Assembly: GCF_015751785.1 (NCBI RefSeq)
Contig: NZ_JADOTY010000001.1
Coordinates: 4,340,001-4,404,000, forward strand
From: Micromonospora vinacea
Lineage (GTDB): Bacteria; Actinomycetota; Actinomycetes; Mycobacteriales; Micromonosporaceae
DNA length: 64,000 nt
Reading direction: 5' to 3'
A model generated the notes under the pieces. That model ran no database searches. It was given only the letters and a program-made list of their open reading frames with translations, and was not told where the DNA came from. Below are positions 50,516 through 58,939 of the stretch, one piece after another. A program made the translations under genes and the position numbers. The stretch's first letter is position 1. The number at the start of each line of letters is the position of its first letter.

Positions 50516-51457
50516 GTGACCGTCAGCACCACAGTGAGCCAGACCGCCCTGCTCGTCGAGTTGGAGCCGGTTGTCGCGCGCAACCTGGACCGCCACCTCT
50601 CGCTCGCCAAGGAGTGGTTCCCGCACGAGTACGTGCCGTGGAGCGAGGGGCGGACCTTCGACGGGCCGCTCGGCGGCGAGGCGTGGTCACCGACCGACTC
50701 CACCATTCCGGACGTGGCCCGCACCGCGCTGATCGTGAACCTGCTGACCGAGGACAACCTGCCCTCGTACCACCACGAGATCGCCACCCTGTTCGGTCGC
50801 GACGGCGCGTGGGGCACCTGGGTGCACCGGTGGACCGCCGAGGAGGGGCGGCACGGCGTCGCGATCCGCGACTACCTGACCGTCAGCCGGGCGGTCGACC
50901 CGGTGGCGTTGGAGCGCGCCCGGATGACGCACATGTCGGAGGGCTACACCAACGCCCACGGCGACGAGGTGCTGCACTCACTGGCGTATGTCTCGTTCCA
51001 GGAGCTGGCCACCCGGATCTCGCACCGCAACACCGGCAAGGCCACCGGCGACCCCACCTGCGAGGCGCTGCTGGCCCGGGTGGCCGCCGACGAGAACCTG
51101 CACATGGTCTTCTACCGCAACCTGCTCGCGGCCGCGTTCGAGCTGGCTCCGAGCCAGGCCATGCGGGCCGTCGCCGACGTGGTGGCCGACTTCCAGATGC
51201 CGGGCAGCGGCATCGACGGGTTCGCCCGTAAGTCGGTGGCGATCGCCCTGGCCGGCATCTACGACCTGCGCCAGCACCGCGACGAGGTGTTGCAGCCGGT
51301 CCTGCGCCAGTGGGACGTCTTCAACGTGACCGGCCTCAACGCCGACGGCGAAGCCGCCCGCGAGCAGCTCGCCGCCCAGCTGGAGAACCTGGACCGCGCC
51401 GCCAGCCGCTTCGAGGAGAAGCGCGACGCAAGAGCCGCCCGCCTAGCCCTCCGCTAA
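50516..51457 (+). CDS. Acyl-ACP desaturase (ferritin-like di-iron)
   Basis: 313 residues. The two ExxH di-iron motifs are EEGRHGVAI and DENLHMVFY, within a four-helix bundle, and YTNAHGDEVLHSLAYVSFQE is typical of the DesA family. It introduces a double bond into acyl-ACP using O2. It starts at a GTG with AGGGAG upstream. It is a single gene under its own palindromic promoter, inserted between hisS and aspS. Confidence 0.92.
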   Translation: MTVSTTVSQTALLVELEPVVARNLDRHLSLAKEWFPHEYVPWSEGRTFDGPLGGEAWSPTDSTIPDVARTALIVNLLTEDNLPSYHHEIATLFGRDGAWGTWVHRWTAEEGRHGVAIRDYLTVSRAVDPVALERARMTHMSEGYTNAHGDEVLHSLAYVSFQELATRISHRNTGKATGDPTCEALLARVAADENLHMVFYRNLLAAAFELAPSQAMRAVADVVADFQMPGSGIDGFARKSVAIALAGIYDLRQHRDEVLQPVLRQWDVFNVTGLNADGEAAREQLAAQLENLDRAASRFEEKRDARAARLALR

Positions 51458-51487
51458 ACCCCACCCACCCACCGCCCCCCTGACTCT

Positions 51488-51550
51488 CGTTGATCATGAG
51501 GTTGGCGGGTCGTTCGATCTTCGAATCGCCCGTTAACCCCATGATCAACG
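51488..51550. repeat. Long intergenic hairpin with TTGATCATG arms (copy 1)
   Basis: 30-base arms (51488-51517 and 51521-51550) around the 3-base loop tct. Outer 11 bases CGTTGATCATG are perfect. Of six non-matching positions, four would be G-U pairs in RNA. It lies between the convergent desaturase and thioesterase genes and contains the thioesterase stop codon. The same sequence family recurs at 57366-57428. Confidence 0.75.
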
Positions 51551-52084
51551 CAGTGGGTGGTCCGGGGTGGGGTGGGGTTGGGGGAGCGGGAGGATGAGGC
51601 AGGTGCTGGTGGCGTGGGCTATCAGGCGGGCGGTGGCGTCGGTGATGCGGGCCTCCGCCAGGGCAGTGCGGCGGCCCCGTTGCAGCACGGTGCCCTCGCA
51701 GCGCAGGGTGCCGCTGTCGACGGTGACCGGGCGCAGGAACTTCACGTTGAGGTCCAGCGAGGTGTAGCCGACGCCGGCGGGCAGGGTGGTGTGCACGGCG
51801 CACCCCGCGGCGGTGTCCAGCAGGGTCGACAGCACGCCACCGTGGACGCTGCCGAGCGGGTTGTAGTGGAACTCCTGCGGGGTCAGCTCGACCACTACCC
51901 GCCCCTCGTCGGCTTCCATCCGGGTCATGTCGAGAAGGTGCATCACCGGCGGTGCGGCCAGTTCGCCGGCGATCATCGCCCGCAACATGTCGAGGCCGCC
52001 GCGTCGGCCGACCTGGGCCGCGTTGACCGACGGGTCCGCCCACGTGAAGGTACGGCTGCGCGCTGGTTCCTGCGTCTGCGTCAT
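51545..52084 (-). CDS. PaaI-type hotdog thioesterase
   Basis: 179 residues from the ATG at 52084. Hotdog-fold core NPLGSVHGGVLSTLLDTAAG, with the conserved HGG and Asp, then TSLDLNVKFLRPV. Such enzymes hydrolyse acyl- or aryl-CoA thioesters. The first about 45 residues are a less conserved extension, and the stop codon lies inside the long hairpin. It is divergent from the HxlR regulator 55 bp away. Confidence 0.85.
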   Translation of the reverse strand: MTQTQEPARSRTFTWADPSVNAAQVGRRGGLDMLRAMIAGELAAPPVMHLLDMTRMEADEGRVVVELTPQEFHYNPLGSVHGGVLSTLLDTAAGCAVHTTLPAGVGYTSLDLNVKFLRPVTVDSGTLRCEGTVLQRGRRTALAEARITDATARLIAHATSTCLILPLPQPHPTPDHPLR

Positions 52085-52139
52085 GGACGCAGCCTGGCAG
52101 CCGGTTGCTGAGTCTGTCAACGAGATCTAGCCTGGTCGG

Positions 52140-52616
52140 ATGCGACCTCCGGCTCTGGACTGGTCAGTGGAGAACTGCACCATCGCCCGCGCGATGGAGG
52201 TTCTCGGTGAGCGGTGGACGCTTGTGGTCCTCCGCGAGGTGTTCACCGGCGTACGCCGCTTCGACGACATGCGGGTGCGCACCGGCATCCCGCGCCAGGT
52301 GCTGACCAACCGGCTCGCCAGCCTGGTGGAGCAGGGCGTGCTGAGTCGCGAGCCGTACCGGGAGCCCGGCAGTCGGCTGCGCCACGAGTACCGACTGACC
52401 GAGAAGGGGCTGGATCTGTGGCCCGTGCTGGTCGCCGTCCTCGGGTGGGGTGACCGGTACCTCGCCGACGCGGAGGGTCCGCCGCTCAGCGTCACGCACC
52501 GCGACTGCGGCGCCGAGGTGCGCGCCGAGCTGCGCTGCGCCGACGGGCACGACGTGGCCCGGCCACGCGACGTGATGCCCAGTCCGGGTCCCGGCGCCCG
52601 TCGCCGCATCCCCTGA
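52140..52616 (+). CDS. HxlR-family winged-helix regulator
   Basis: 158 residues. The HxlR signature ARAMEVLGERWTLVVLREVF, RFDDMRVRTGIPRQVLTNRL, then the wing and KGLDLWPVLVAVLGWGDRYL. HxlR proteins often respond to electrophiles or redox stress. Its target may be the divergent thioesterase gene, inferred from position only. The cysteines near the C terminus (HRDCGAEV, ELRCAD) could be redox-active. Confidence 0.9.
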   Translation: MRPPALDWSVENCTIARAMEVLGERWTLVVLREVFTGVRRFDDMRVRTGIPRQVLTNRLASLVEQGVLSREPYREPGSRLRHEYRLTEKGLDLWPVLVAVLGWGDRYLADAEGPPLSVTHRDCGAEVRAELRCADGHDVARPRDVMPSPGPGARRRIP

Positions 52617-52710
52617 CGCTGCGGGTGTGACGGTGCTTGTCCGTCAGCGTGTCGGGGGTGTTGCGGCCATGTGGCCGGTCAAGGTCGGCGGATCCGGGCG
52701 AATTCAAGCC

Positions 52711-52740
52711 TTGTTAATGATCTTAAGTATGTGAATACTT
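52711..52740 (+). promoter_or_regulatory. Promoter of the secreted protease gene
   Basis: TTGTTA (52711-52716), 17-base spacer, AATACT (52734-52739) in an unusually AT-rich island. The palindrome AAGTAT-gtga-ATACTT (52725-52740) overlaps the -10 region, suggesting control by a dimeric regulator. The gene starts 95 bp further on. Confidence 0.6.
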
Positions 52741-52834
52741 CAGTCTCAGTCGGCCGGTTTCCCCAGATCGGCCGGGTTGCCCTCGGGTCAGCCGCCCCCG
52801 GCCAGACCCGCTCCCCCGCCCAGGAGGTTGTTAC

Positions 52835-53881
52835 ATGCGACCCACGAGGTCCTCATTCCGCGTTGCGGCTACAGTCGCCGTTTCCGGATCCCTGGTTGTC
52901 GGCTCGCTCATCGGCGCGCCGGCTCAGGCCGCTCCCGCCGCCTCGCCCGACACCGCCGCCGCGATCTCCGCGGAACTCGGCGACCGCTCCGCCGGCTCGT
53001 ACATCGACGCCAGCGGCAAGTCCGTCGTCACGGTGACCGACGCCGCCGCCGCCAGCAAGGCGAGCAAGGCCGGCGCCGTCGTCCGTTACGTCACCCGCGG
53101 TGCCGCCGAGCTCAACCGGGCCACGGCCGAGCTGGAGCGCTCCGCCAAGATCCCTGGCACTGCCTGGTGGAGCGACCCGGTCACCAACCAGGTCGTCGTC
53201 TCCGTCGACAGCACCGTCACCGGTGCCAAGCTGGAGCGGGTCAAGGCCGCCGCCGCGCGGGCCAACGGCGCGGTCCGGGTCGAGGCCGAGGCCGGCGTGC
53301 TGAGCACCCGGATCTCCGGCGGCCAGGCCATCTACGCCGGCGGGGGCGGGCGCTGCTCGCTCGGCTTCAACGTTCGCAGTGGCAGCACCTACTACTTCCT
53401 GACGGCCGGGCACTGCACCAACATCTCGGCCAGTTGGTACTCGAACTCCGCCCAGACCTCGCTGCTCGGCAGCCGTACCGGCACCAGCTTCCCGGGCAAC
53501 GACTACGGCATCGTGCGGCACAACAACTCCGCCAACGCCGCCGGCAACGTCTACCTCTACAACGGCAGCTACCGCGACATCACCGGCGCCGGCAACGCCT
53601 CCGTCGGCCAGTCGGTGCAGCGCTCCGGCAGCACCACCGGCCTGCGCAGCGGCTCGGTGACGGCGACCAACGCCACTGTGAACTACGCCGAGGGCTCGGT
53701 CTCCGGTCTGATCCGCACCAACGTCTGCGCCGAGCCGGGCGACAGCGGCGGCTCGCTGTTCGCCGGCGGCACCGCCCTGGGTCTGACCTCCGGTGGTAGC
53801 GGCAACTGCCGCACCGGTGGCACGACCTTCTTCCAGCCGGTCACCGAGGCGCTCAGCCGCTACGGCGTCAGCGTCTTCTGA
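52835..53881 (+). CDS. Secreted S1-family serine protease (streptogrisin/alpha-lytic type)
   Basis: 348 residues: signal peptide of about 32 (FRVAATVAVSGSLVVGSLIG through APAQA), a propeptide of about 120 residues, then a chymotrypsin-fold domain. Catalytic His193 (TAGHC), Asp223 (NDYGI) and Ser304 (GDSGGS) are in the expected order. Four cysteines fit the two disulfides C-x(n)-C around His and Ser. The propeptide presumably acts as the folding chaperone. GGAGG lies 8-9 bases before the ATG. Confidence 0.95.
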   Translation: MRPTRSSFRVAATVAVSGSLVVGSLIGAPAQAAPAASPDTAAAISAELGDRSAGSYIDASGKSVVTVTDAAAASKASKAGAVVRYVTRGAAELNRATAELERSAKIPGTAWWSDPVTNQVVVSVDSTVTGAKLERVKAAAARANGAVRVEAEAGVLSTRISGGQAIYAGGGGRCSLGFNVRSGSTYYFLTAGHCTNISASWYSNSAQTSLLGSRTGTSFPGNDYGIVRHNNSANAAGNVYLYNGSYRDITGAGNASVGQSVQRSGSTTGLRSGSVTATNATVNYAEGSVSGLIRTNVCAEPGDSGGSLFAGGTALGLTSGGSGNCRTGGTTFFQPVTEALSRYGVSVF

Positions 53882-53894
53882 TCCACGCACCGCT

Positions 53895-53926
53895 CGCGGG
53901 CCGCCGGAACATTCCGGCGGCCCGCG
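53895..53926. terminator. Bidirectional hairpin terminator
   Basis: A perfect 15-bp stem CGCGGGCCGCCGGAA and its complement with a 2-base loop (53895-53909, 53912-53926), 14 bp after the protease stop and before the convergent DUF998 gene. Confidence 0.85.
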
Positions 53927-53967
53927 TCGCGTTGACAGCCACCGCACCCCGCCGGCCGCGACGACGG

Positions 53968-54591
53968 TCAGCCGGGCCCGGACGGTCCCGGTCGCCGCCG
54001 GGAGACCAGCACCGCGGCCAGCGGTACGCAGGCCTCGGCGGCCGCCGCCAGCCGCTCGGTCAGCCCGATCCATGCCCCGTCGGTGAAGAACTCGACGGCG
54101 AACCAACCGACCAGCCCGAGGAGGACCGCTGCCGCCGCGAGCGCCAGCCCGCGTACGGATGCCGGCGGGTGGCGGTGCTCCCGGTCGGAAAACGGCCTCG
54201 CGCGACGGTGCACCGCCAGGGCCGGCCAGACGGCCAACGCCCCGAACGCGACGCCGGCGGCCACGGCGTGCGTCGTCGAGTCACCGGCCGGGCGCTGCGG
54301 GAACGCGACCAGGACCACTGTCGCCAGCCCGCCCAGCGCGAGCAGCGCTCGGCCCGCCGGCGCGGCGCTGACCAGGCCGAGCGCGGTCACCAGGTGACAG
54401 AGGCCCAGGCCGGCCAGCCCGACCGTCATGATCCAGCGGTGGTCCGCACCCGTGGCGGCCAGCGCGCTGATGGTCTGCCGCACCGGGTCGAATCCATCGG
54501 ACTGGGCGGCCTGCGCCAGGGTCCAGCCACCGACGAGGAACAGCGGTGCGCCACCGGCCGACAGCAGGGTCCAACGGGGAACGGCGGACAT
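53968..54591 (-). CDS. DUF998 membrane protein (1)
   Basis: 207 residues with about six membrane helices. The motif PVRQTISALAATGADHRWIM after helix 1 is typical of DUF998, as is the FPQRPAGDSTTHAVAAGVAF stretch. The function of the family is unknown. It is followed upstream by a second gene of the same family on the same strand, so the pair is a tandem duplication. Confidence 0.82.
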   Translation of the reverse strand: MSAVPRWTLLSAGGAPLFLVGGWTLAQAAQSDGFDPVRQTISALAATGADHRWIMTVGLAGLGLCHLVTALGLVSAAPAGRALLALGGLATVVLVAFPQRPAGDSTTHAVAAGVAFGALAVWPALAVHRRARPFSDREHRHPPASVRGLALAAAAVLLGLVGWFAVEFFTDGAWIGLTERLAAAAEACVPLAAVLVSRRRPGPSGPG

Positions 54592-54647
54592 CGGGCGATC
54601 GTAACGTCGCGACAGACGCGTTTCCGGGCCGCACGTTCGGCGACGAC

Positions 54648-55382
54648 TCAGGGCAGCCCGTCGGGTCGCCCGGGAGTGGGGCCGCTCGGTGGTCCGAGCG
54701 GATCCGGGGGTAGGACGCCGATGGTCGGCAGGTCCGGGCCGACGCGGACGGTGTCGCCGGCCGACCAGGCGAGGTGCGCCCGTCGGGCGGAGAGGACCGC
54801 CAGCAGCGGCCAGAGGGAGACCGCCACCGCCGTCACCCGCTCGGCCAGCCCGGTGCGGGATCCGCTGGTCACCTCGAACGCGCACCAGCCGAAGAGGGCG
54901 AGCAGCACGAGCGTGGCGCTCAGCCCCACCGCCCGACGGAACGCCCAGGGCGGCTCCGGTCGGGTGGGGTGCTCGGTGTCGTGACCGCGCGGCAGTCGCA
55001 GTGCCGAGCCGGCCGGCCAGAGCACCAGGGCGAGGACGGCCACCGTCGCCGCGATGCCGTGGCTGAGCGAGCCGCCGACCGGCGGCCGGGGAAAGGCGAC
55101 CAGCGCGATGGTGGCCACCCCGCCGATCGCGAGCAGGAAGCGGCTGGGCAGCCCGGCGGCGTGCAGGACGGCGGCGACGGACAGGTAACAGCAGCCGAGC
55201 AGCACCAGGGCCACCACCATGATCCAGGCGTCGGTGGCGTCCTGCCCTGCCAGCTCGCTGATGGTGTCCCGGACTGGGTCGTACCCGACGGGCTGTTGGG
55301 CCTGCGCCACCGTCCAACCGGCCACCAGCAGCACGGGCGCCGCCGCCGCCGTGGCGACGGCCCAGTTCGGTACGGGCCGCAT
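54648..55382 (-). CDS. DUF998 membrane protein (2)
   Basis: 244 residues and about six helices. The family motif reads PVRDTISELAGQDATDAWIM and the second FPRPPVGGSLSHGIAATVAV. A Pro-rich C-terminal tail is extra compared with its neighbour. It stands 56 bp upstream of DUF998 (1), with the same orientation, and is divergent from aspS. Confidence 0.82.
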   Translation of the reverse strand: MRPVPNWAVATAAAAPVLLVAGWTVAQAQQPVGYDPVRDTISELAGQDATDAWIMVVALVLLGCCYLSVAAVLHAAGLPSRFLLAIGGVATIALVAFPRPPVGGSLSHGIAATVAVLALVLWPAGSALRLPRGHDTEHPTRPEPPWAFRRAVGLSATLVLLALFGWCAFEVTSGSRTGLAERVTAVAVSLWPLLAVLSARRAHLAWSAGDTVRVGPDLPTIGVLPPDPLGPPSGPTPGRPDGLP

Positions 55383-55536
55383 TTCGCCACGTTAACCGGC
55401 GCGGCTGCCGGGGGAGTGGGGTTCGCCGGTCCACCCCACCAGCGAATCGTGCCGGCCTGCCGGGTGCCCGGAGGCGGGGCGGCCACCCCTGACAGAATGC
55501 GGGTGAGGACTGTTCCACGATGAGGAGTTGCCAGCC

Positions 55537-57342
55537 GTGATCCGTACCCACAATGCCGGAAGCCTGCGCGCCGCGGACGCCGGCTCGACGGTGACGCTCG
55601 CCGGCTGGGTGGCCCGCCGCCGCGACCACGGCGGGGTCATCTTCGTCGACCTGCGCGACGGTTCCGGTGTTGTCCAGGTGGTGTTCCGCGAGGAGGATGC
55701 GCACGCGCTGCGCAACGAGTTCTGCGTGAAGGTCGTCGGTGAGGTGACCCGCCGCCCGGCCGGCAACGAGAACCCGGAGCTGCCCACCGGTGAGGTCGAG
55801 GTGACCGTCGTCGAGCTGGAGGTGCTCTCCGAGGCGGCGCCGCTGCCGCTGCCGGTGGACGACCAGATCGAGGCCGGCGACGACATCCGACTCCGGTACC
55901 GCTACCTGGACCTGCGCCGCAGTGGCCCGGCGAACGCGCTGCGGCTGCGCTCGCGCGCCAGCCAGCTCGCCCGGGGCGTGCTGCACGAGCGGGACTTCCT
56001 GGAGATCGAGACGCCGACGCTGACCCGCTCGACGCCGGAGGGCGCCCGCGACTTCCTGGTGCCGGTGCGCCTCCAGCCCGGCAGCTGGTACGCGCTGCCG
56101 CAGTCGCCGCAGCTGTTCAAGCAGCTGCTGATGGTCGGCGGCATGGAGCGGTACTACCAGATCGCCCGTTGCTACCGCGACGAGGACTTCCGCGCCGACA
56201 GGCAGCCGGAGTTCACCCAGCTCGACATCGAGATGTCCTTCGTCACCGAGGACGACGTGATCGACCTCGGTGAGGCGATCGTCTCGGCGCTGTGGAAGGA
56301 CCTGGCCGGGCACGAGATCACCCGACCGATCCCGCGGATCACCTGGCACGACGCGATGGCCCGGTACGGCTCGGACAAGCCGGACCTGCGTTACGGCGTC
56401 GAGCTGACCGAGTTGACCGAGTACCTGCGCGGCACCGAGTTCCGGGTCTTCGCCGGGGCGATCGACGCGGGCGGCTACGTCGGCGCGGTGGTGATGCCGG
56501 GCGGCGCGGCGCAGAGCCGCAAGGAGCTGGACGGCTGGCAGGACTGGGCGAAGGCGCGTGGCGCCCGTGGCCTGGCGTACGTGGTGCTGGACGCCGAGAC
56601 CGGTGAGGCGCGCGGCCCGGTGGCGAAGAACCTCTCCGCCGAGCACCTGGGCGGGCTCGCCGACGCGGTCGGCGCCAAGCCGGGTGACGCGGTCTTCTTC
56701 GCCGCGAGCGCCACCACCCGGGAGGCCCAGGAGCTGCTCGGGGCGGCCCGCGTCGAGATCGCCAAGCGGTCCGGCCTGATCGACGAGAGCGCCTGGGCGT
56801 TCTGCTGGGTGGTCGACGCGCCGATGTTCGAGCGCACGGACGAGGGCGGTTGGACGGCCGTGCACCACCCGTTCACCTCGCCGAACTCGGAGTGGGTCGA
56901 CCGGTTCGAGGAGGCTCCGGACCGCGCGTTGGCCTACGCGTACGACATCGTCTGCAACGGCAACGAGATCGGCGGCGGGTCGATCCGTATCCACCGGGGT
57001 GACGTGCAGAAGCGGGTCTTCGACCTGCTCGGCATCACTCCGGAGGAGGCGCAGGACAAGTTCGGCTTCCTGCTGGAGGCGTTCAAGTACGGCGCTCCGC
57101 CGCACGGCGGCATCGCCTTCGGCTGGGACCGGGTCTGCATGCTGCTCGCCGGCGCGGACTCCATCCGTGAGGTCATCGCCTTCCCGAAGACCCGGGGTGG
57201 CTTCGACCCGCTGACCAGCGCCCCCACCCCGATCACCGCCCAGCAGCGCGCCGAGGCCGGCATCGACGCCAAGCCCAAGCCCGCCGCAACGGCCCACACG
57301 GGGACGGCCGGCCCCGCAGCCCCGGTAGCAGACCCGGTCTGA
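55537..57342 (+). CDS. aspS: Aspartyl-tRNA synthetase
   Basis: 601 residues from the GTG at 55537, with GAGGAG 9 bases upstream (a TTG at 55528 is an alternative). N-terminal OB anticodon domain (VTLAGWVARRRDHGGVIFVD), class II core with motif 2 YQIARCYRDEDFRADRQPEF, the bacterial GAD insert, motif 3 GIAFGWDRVCMLLAG. The C-terminal tail is a short Ala/Pro-rich extension. Whether it also charges tRNA-Asn is not decided here. Confidence 0.96.
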   Translation: MIRTHNAGSLRAADAGSTVTLAGWVARRRDHGGVIFVDLRDGSGVVQVVFREEDAHALRNEFCVKVVGEVTRRPAGNENPELPTGEVEVTVVELEVLSEAAPLPLPVDDQIEAGDDIRLRYRYLDLRRSGPANALRLRSRASQLARGVLHERDFLEIETPTLTRSTPEGARDFLVPVRLQPGSWYALPQSPQLFKQLLMVGGMERYYQIARCYRDEDFRADRQPEFTQLDIEMSFVTEDDVIDLGEAIVSALWKDLAGHEITRPIPRITWHDAMARYGSDKPDLRYGVELTELTEYLRGTEFRVFAGAIDAGGYVGAVVMPGGAAQSRKELDGWQDWAKARGARGLAYVVLDAETGEARGPVAKNLSAEHLGGLADAVGAKPGDAVFFAASATTREAQELLGAARVEIAKRSGLIDESAWAFCWVVDAPMFERTDEGGWTAVHHPFTSPNSEWVDRFEEAPDRALAYAYDIVCNGNEIGGGSIRIHRGDVQKRVFDLLGITPEEAQDKFGFLLEAFKYGAPPHGGIAFGWDRVCMLLAGADSIREVIAFPKTRGGFDPLTSAPTPITAQQRAEAGIDAKPKPAATAHTGTAGPAAPVADPV

Positions 57343-57365
57343 CCCGCATCTCCTCCCTCTCGCCT

Positions 57366-57428
57366 CGTTGATCATGGGGTTGGCGGGCCCACGCGTCGGC
57401 GTGTCGCTCGTTAACCTCATGATCGACC
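57366..57428. repeat. Long intergenic hairpin with TTGATCATG arms (copy 2)
   Basis: Left arm begins CGTTGATCATGGGGTTGGCG (57366-57385); the right arm ends with TTAACCTCATGATCGACC (57411-57428). An inner stem CACGC...GCGTG closes the loop. Same family as 51488-51550. Here it lies between aspS and a downstream gene on the same strand. Confidence 0.7.
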
Positions 57429-57449
57429 TAGGTGGGGGAGTGGGCTGGG

Positions 57450-58262
57450 ATGCGGGTGCTTGTCGTCGGGGGTAGTGGGTTACTCGGGCGGTCGGTTTGT
57501 CGGCGGGGCCTCGGGCTTGGCTGGTCGGTTGTTGGGACGTTCCACTCCGGTGAGATCGCCGTGCCGGGAGTCGCGGCACGTCGGCTGGACGTGACCGACC
57601 GATCCGCCGTGCGCACGCTGGTCGCCGAGGTGCGGCCGGACGCCGTGGTCGGAACCCCCTACCGGTACGGGGACTGGACGGTCACCGCCGACGGGGCCGC
57701 GAACGTGGCGCTCGCCGCCGCCGAGGCGGGTGCCCGGCTGGTGCACGTGTCCAGCGACGCGCTGCACGCCGGACGACCCGTGCCGTACGCCGACGACGAA
57801 CCACCCACACCGGTGCACGCGTACGGTGCCGCGAAGGCGGCGGCCGAGACCGCCGTGCGGGCGATCGACCCGGGCGCGGCCCTGGTGCGGACCTCCCTGA
57901 TCGTGGGGGAGGGCAGCAAGCAGATCCAGCTCTGCCGGGACGCGCTCGCCGGCCGGGCCACCCTGTTCAGCGACGAGCTGCGCTGTCCGATCGACGTCGC
58001 CGACCTGGCCGACGCCGTGCTGGAGTTGGTCGCCTCGGCGTACGCCGGTCTGCTGAACGTGGCCGGTCCGGACGCGGTCAGCCGGGCGGAGCTGGGCCTG
58101 CTGGTCGCCGAGCGGTACGGCCTGGACGCGGCCGGGCTGAAGACCACGACCAGCGCGGCGGCCGGCCTGGTTCGCCCGACGGACGTTCGCCTCGACTCCA
58201 CCCGCGCCGCCGGCCTGCTGCGCACCCGGCTGCGCGGCGTCCGCGAGGTCCTCGCCGCCTGA
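57450..58262 (+). CDS. NAD(P)-dependent RmlD-like sugar-nucleotide reductase/epimerase
   Basis: 270 residues from the ATG at 57450. Extended SDR: VVGGSGLLGRSV at the N terminus, VHVSSDALHAGRPVPYADDE, catalytic Tyr and Lys in AYGAAKAAAE, then ALVRTSLIVGEG. The pattern resembles dTDP-4-dehydrorhamnose reductase, but it stands outside any sugar cluster, so the substrate is unknown. Confidence 0.85.
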   Translation: MRVLVVGGSGLLGRSVCRRGLGLGWSVVGTFHSGEIAVPGVAARRLDVTDRSAVRTLVAEVRPDAVVGTPYRYGDWTVTADGAANVALAAAEAGARLVHVSSDALHAGRPVPYADDEPPTPVHAYGAAKAAAETAVRAIDPGAALVRTSLIVGEGSKQIQLCRDALAGRATLFSDELRCPIDVADLADAVLELVASAYAGLLNVAGPDAVSRAELGLLVAERYGLDAAGLKTTTSAAAGLVRPTDVRLDSTRAAGLLRTRLRGVREVLAA

Positions 58263-58273
58263 ATGGGCGCGTC

Positions 58274-58312
58274 CACACTTTCTATGCACAACTCTTGTGC
58301 ATAGAAAGTGTG
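58274..58312. promoter_or_regulatory. Perfect 39-bp palindromic operator of the ArsR-like gene
   Basis: Arms CACACTTTCTATGCACAA (58274-58291) and TTGTGCATAGAAAGTGTG (58295-58312) are exact complements with the 3-base centre ctc. It covers the -35 region of the gene at 58331. Two further GTGTGCAG half-sites follow at 58308-58315 and 58321-58328. Confidence 0.8.
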
Positions 58313-58324
58313 CAGAGATAGTGT
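58295..58324 (+). promoter_or_regulatory. Leaderless promoter of the ArsR-like gene
   Basis: TTGTGC (58295-58300), 18-base spacer, TAGTGT (58319-58324). The -10 hexamer lies exactly at -12 to -7 of the ATG at 58331, and no Shine-Dalgarno precedes that ATG, so transcription probably begins at the start codon. The -35 hexamer is inside the palindrome, as expected for repression. Confidence 0.6.
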
Positions 58325-58330
58325 GCAGTC

Positions 58331-58939
58331 ATGGTGAACGACGAAGGCGTCTCGCGGCCGGCGCTGCGTGAAGTGCGGATCGACAAACGGCAGGTCCGGG
58401 TGCTGGCGCATCCGCTGCGAATGCGGCTGGTCGGAGCGCTGCGCGTGAAGGGGCCCGCTACCGCGACCACCCTCGCCGAGCTGCTCGGCACCAACACCGG
58501 CGCAACCAGCTACCACCTGCGACAGCTCGCCGAGGTCGGGCTGGTCATTGAGGATCCCGACCGGGGCAGCGGGCGGCAGCGCTGGTGGCAGGCCGCCCAC
58601 GACGTCACCAACTGGGAGCCGTCTGACTTCGACGACGACCCCGACGCCCGGGCCGCGATCGAGTGGATCCAGGGCGACCAGGTGCGTCTCCTCGCCGAAA
58701 CCGCCGACCGCTGGTTCGCCACCCAGCACGAGTGGTCGGCCGCCTGGCGGGACGGATTCGGCATGGGCGACATCTTCATGACCATTCCGCCGGATCGGCT
58801 GGAAGAACTCAAGGCGGAGGTGTGGCAGGTGCTGGAGCGGTACCACCGCGAGGCCGAGCCCACCGCCTCCACCGACCCGGAAGCCCGCCCGGTGCAGGTG
58901 TTCCTGGCTGCCTACCCGTTGCGCGAGGGCCTCCAGTGA
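58331..58939 (+). CDS. ArsR-like winged-helix regulator
   Basis: 202 residues. HTH_20-type winged helix at about 20-95 (VLAHPLRMRLVGALRVKGPA, then LAELLGTNTGATSYHLRQLA). The rest is a helical ligand or dimer region. It lacks the metal-binding cysteines of metalloregulatory ArsR proteins. Its stop is coupled through a triple relay micro-ORF to an MFS transporter, which it probably represses along with itself through the 39-bp palindrome. Confidence 0.87.
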   Translation: MVNDEGVSRPALREVRIDKRQVRVLAHPLRMRLVGALRVKGPATATTLAELLGTNTGATSYHLRQLAEVGLVIEDPDRGSGRQRWWQAAHDVTNWEPSDFDDDPDARAAIEWIQGDQVRLLAETADRWFATQHEWSAAWRDGFGMGDIFMTIPPDRLEELKAEVWQVLERYHREAEPTASTDPEARPVQVFLAAYPLREGLQ

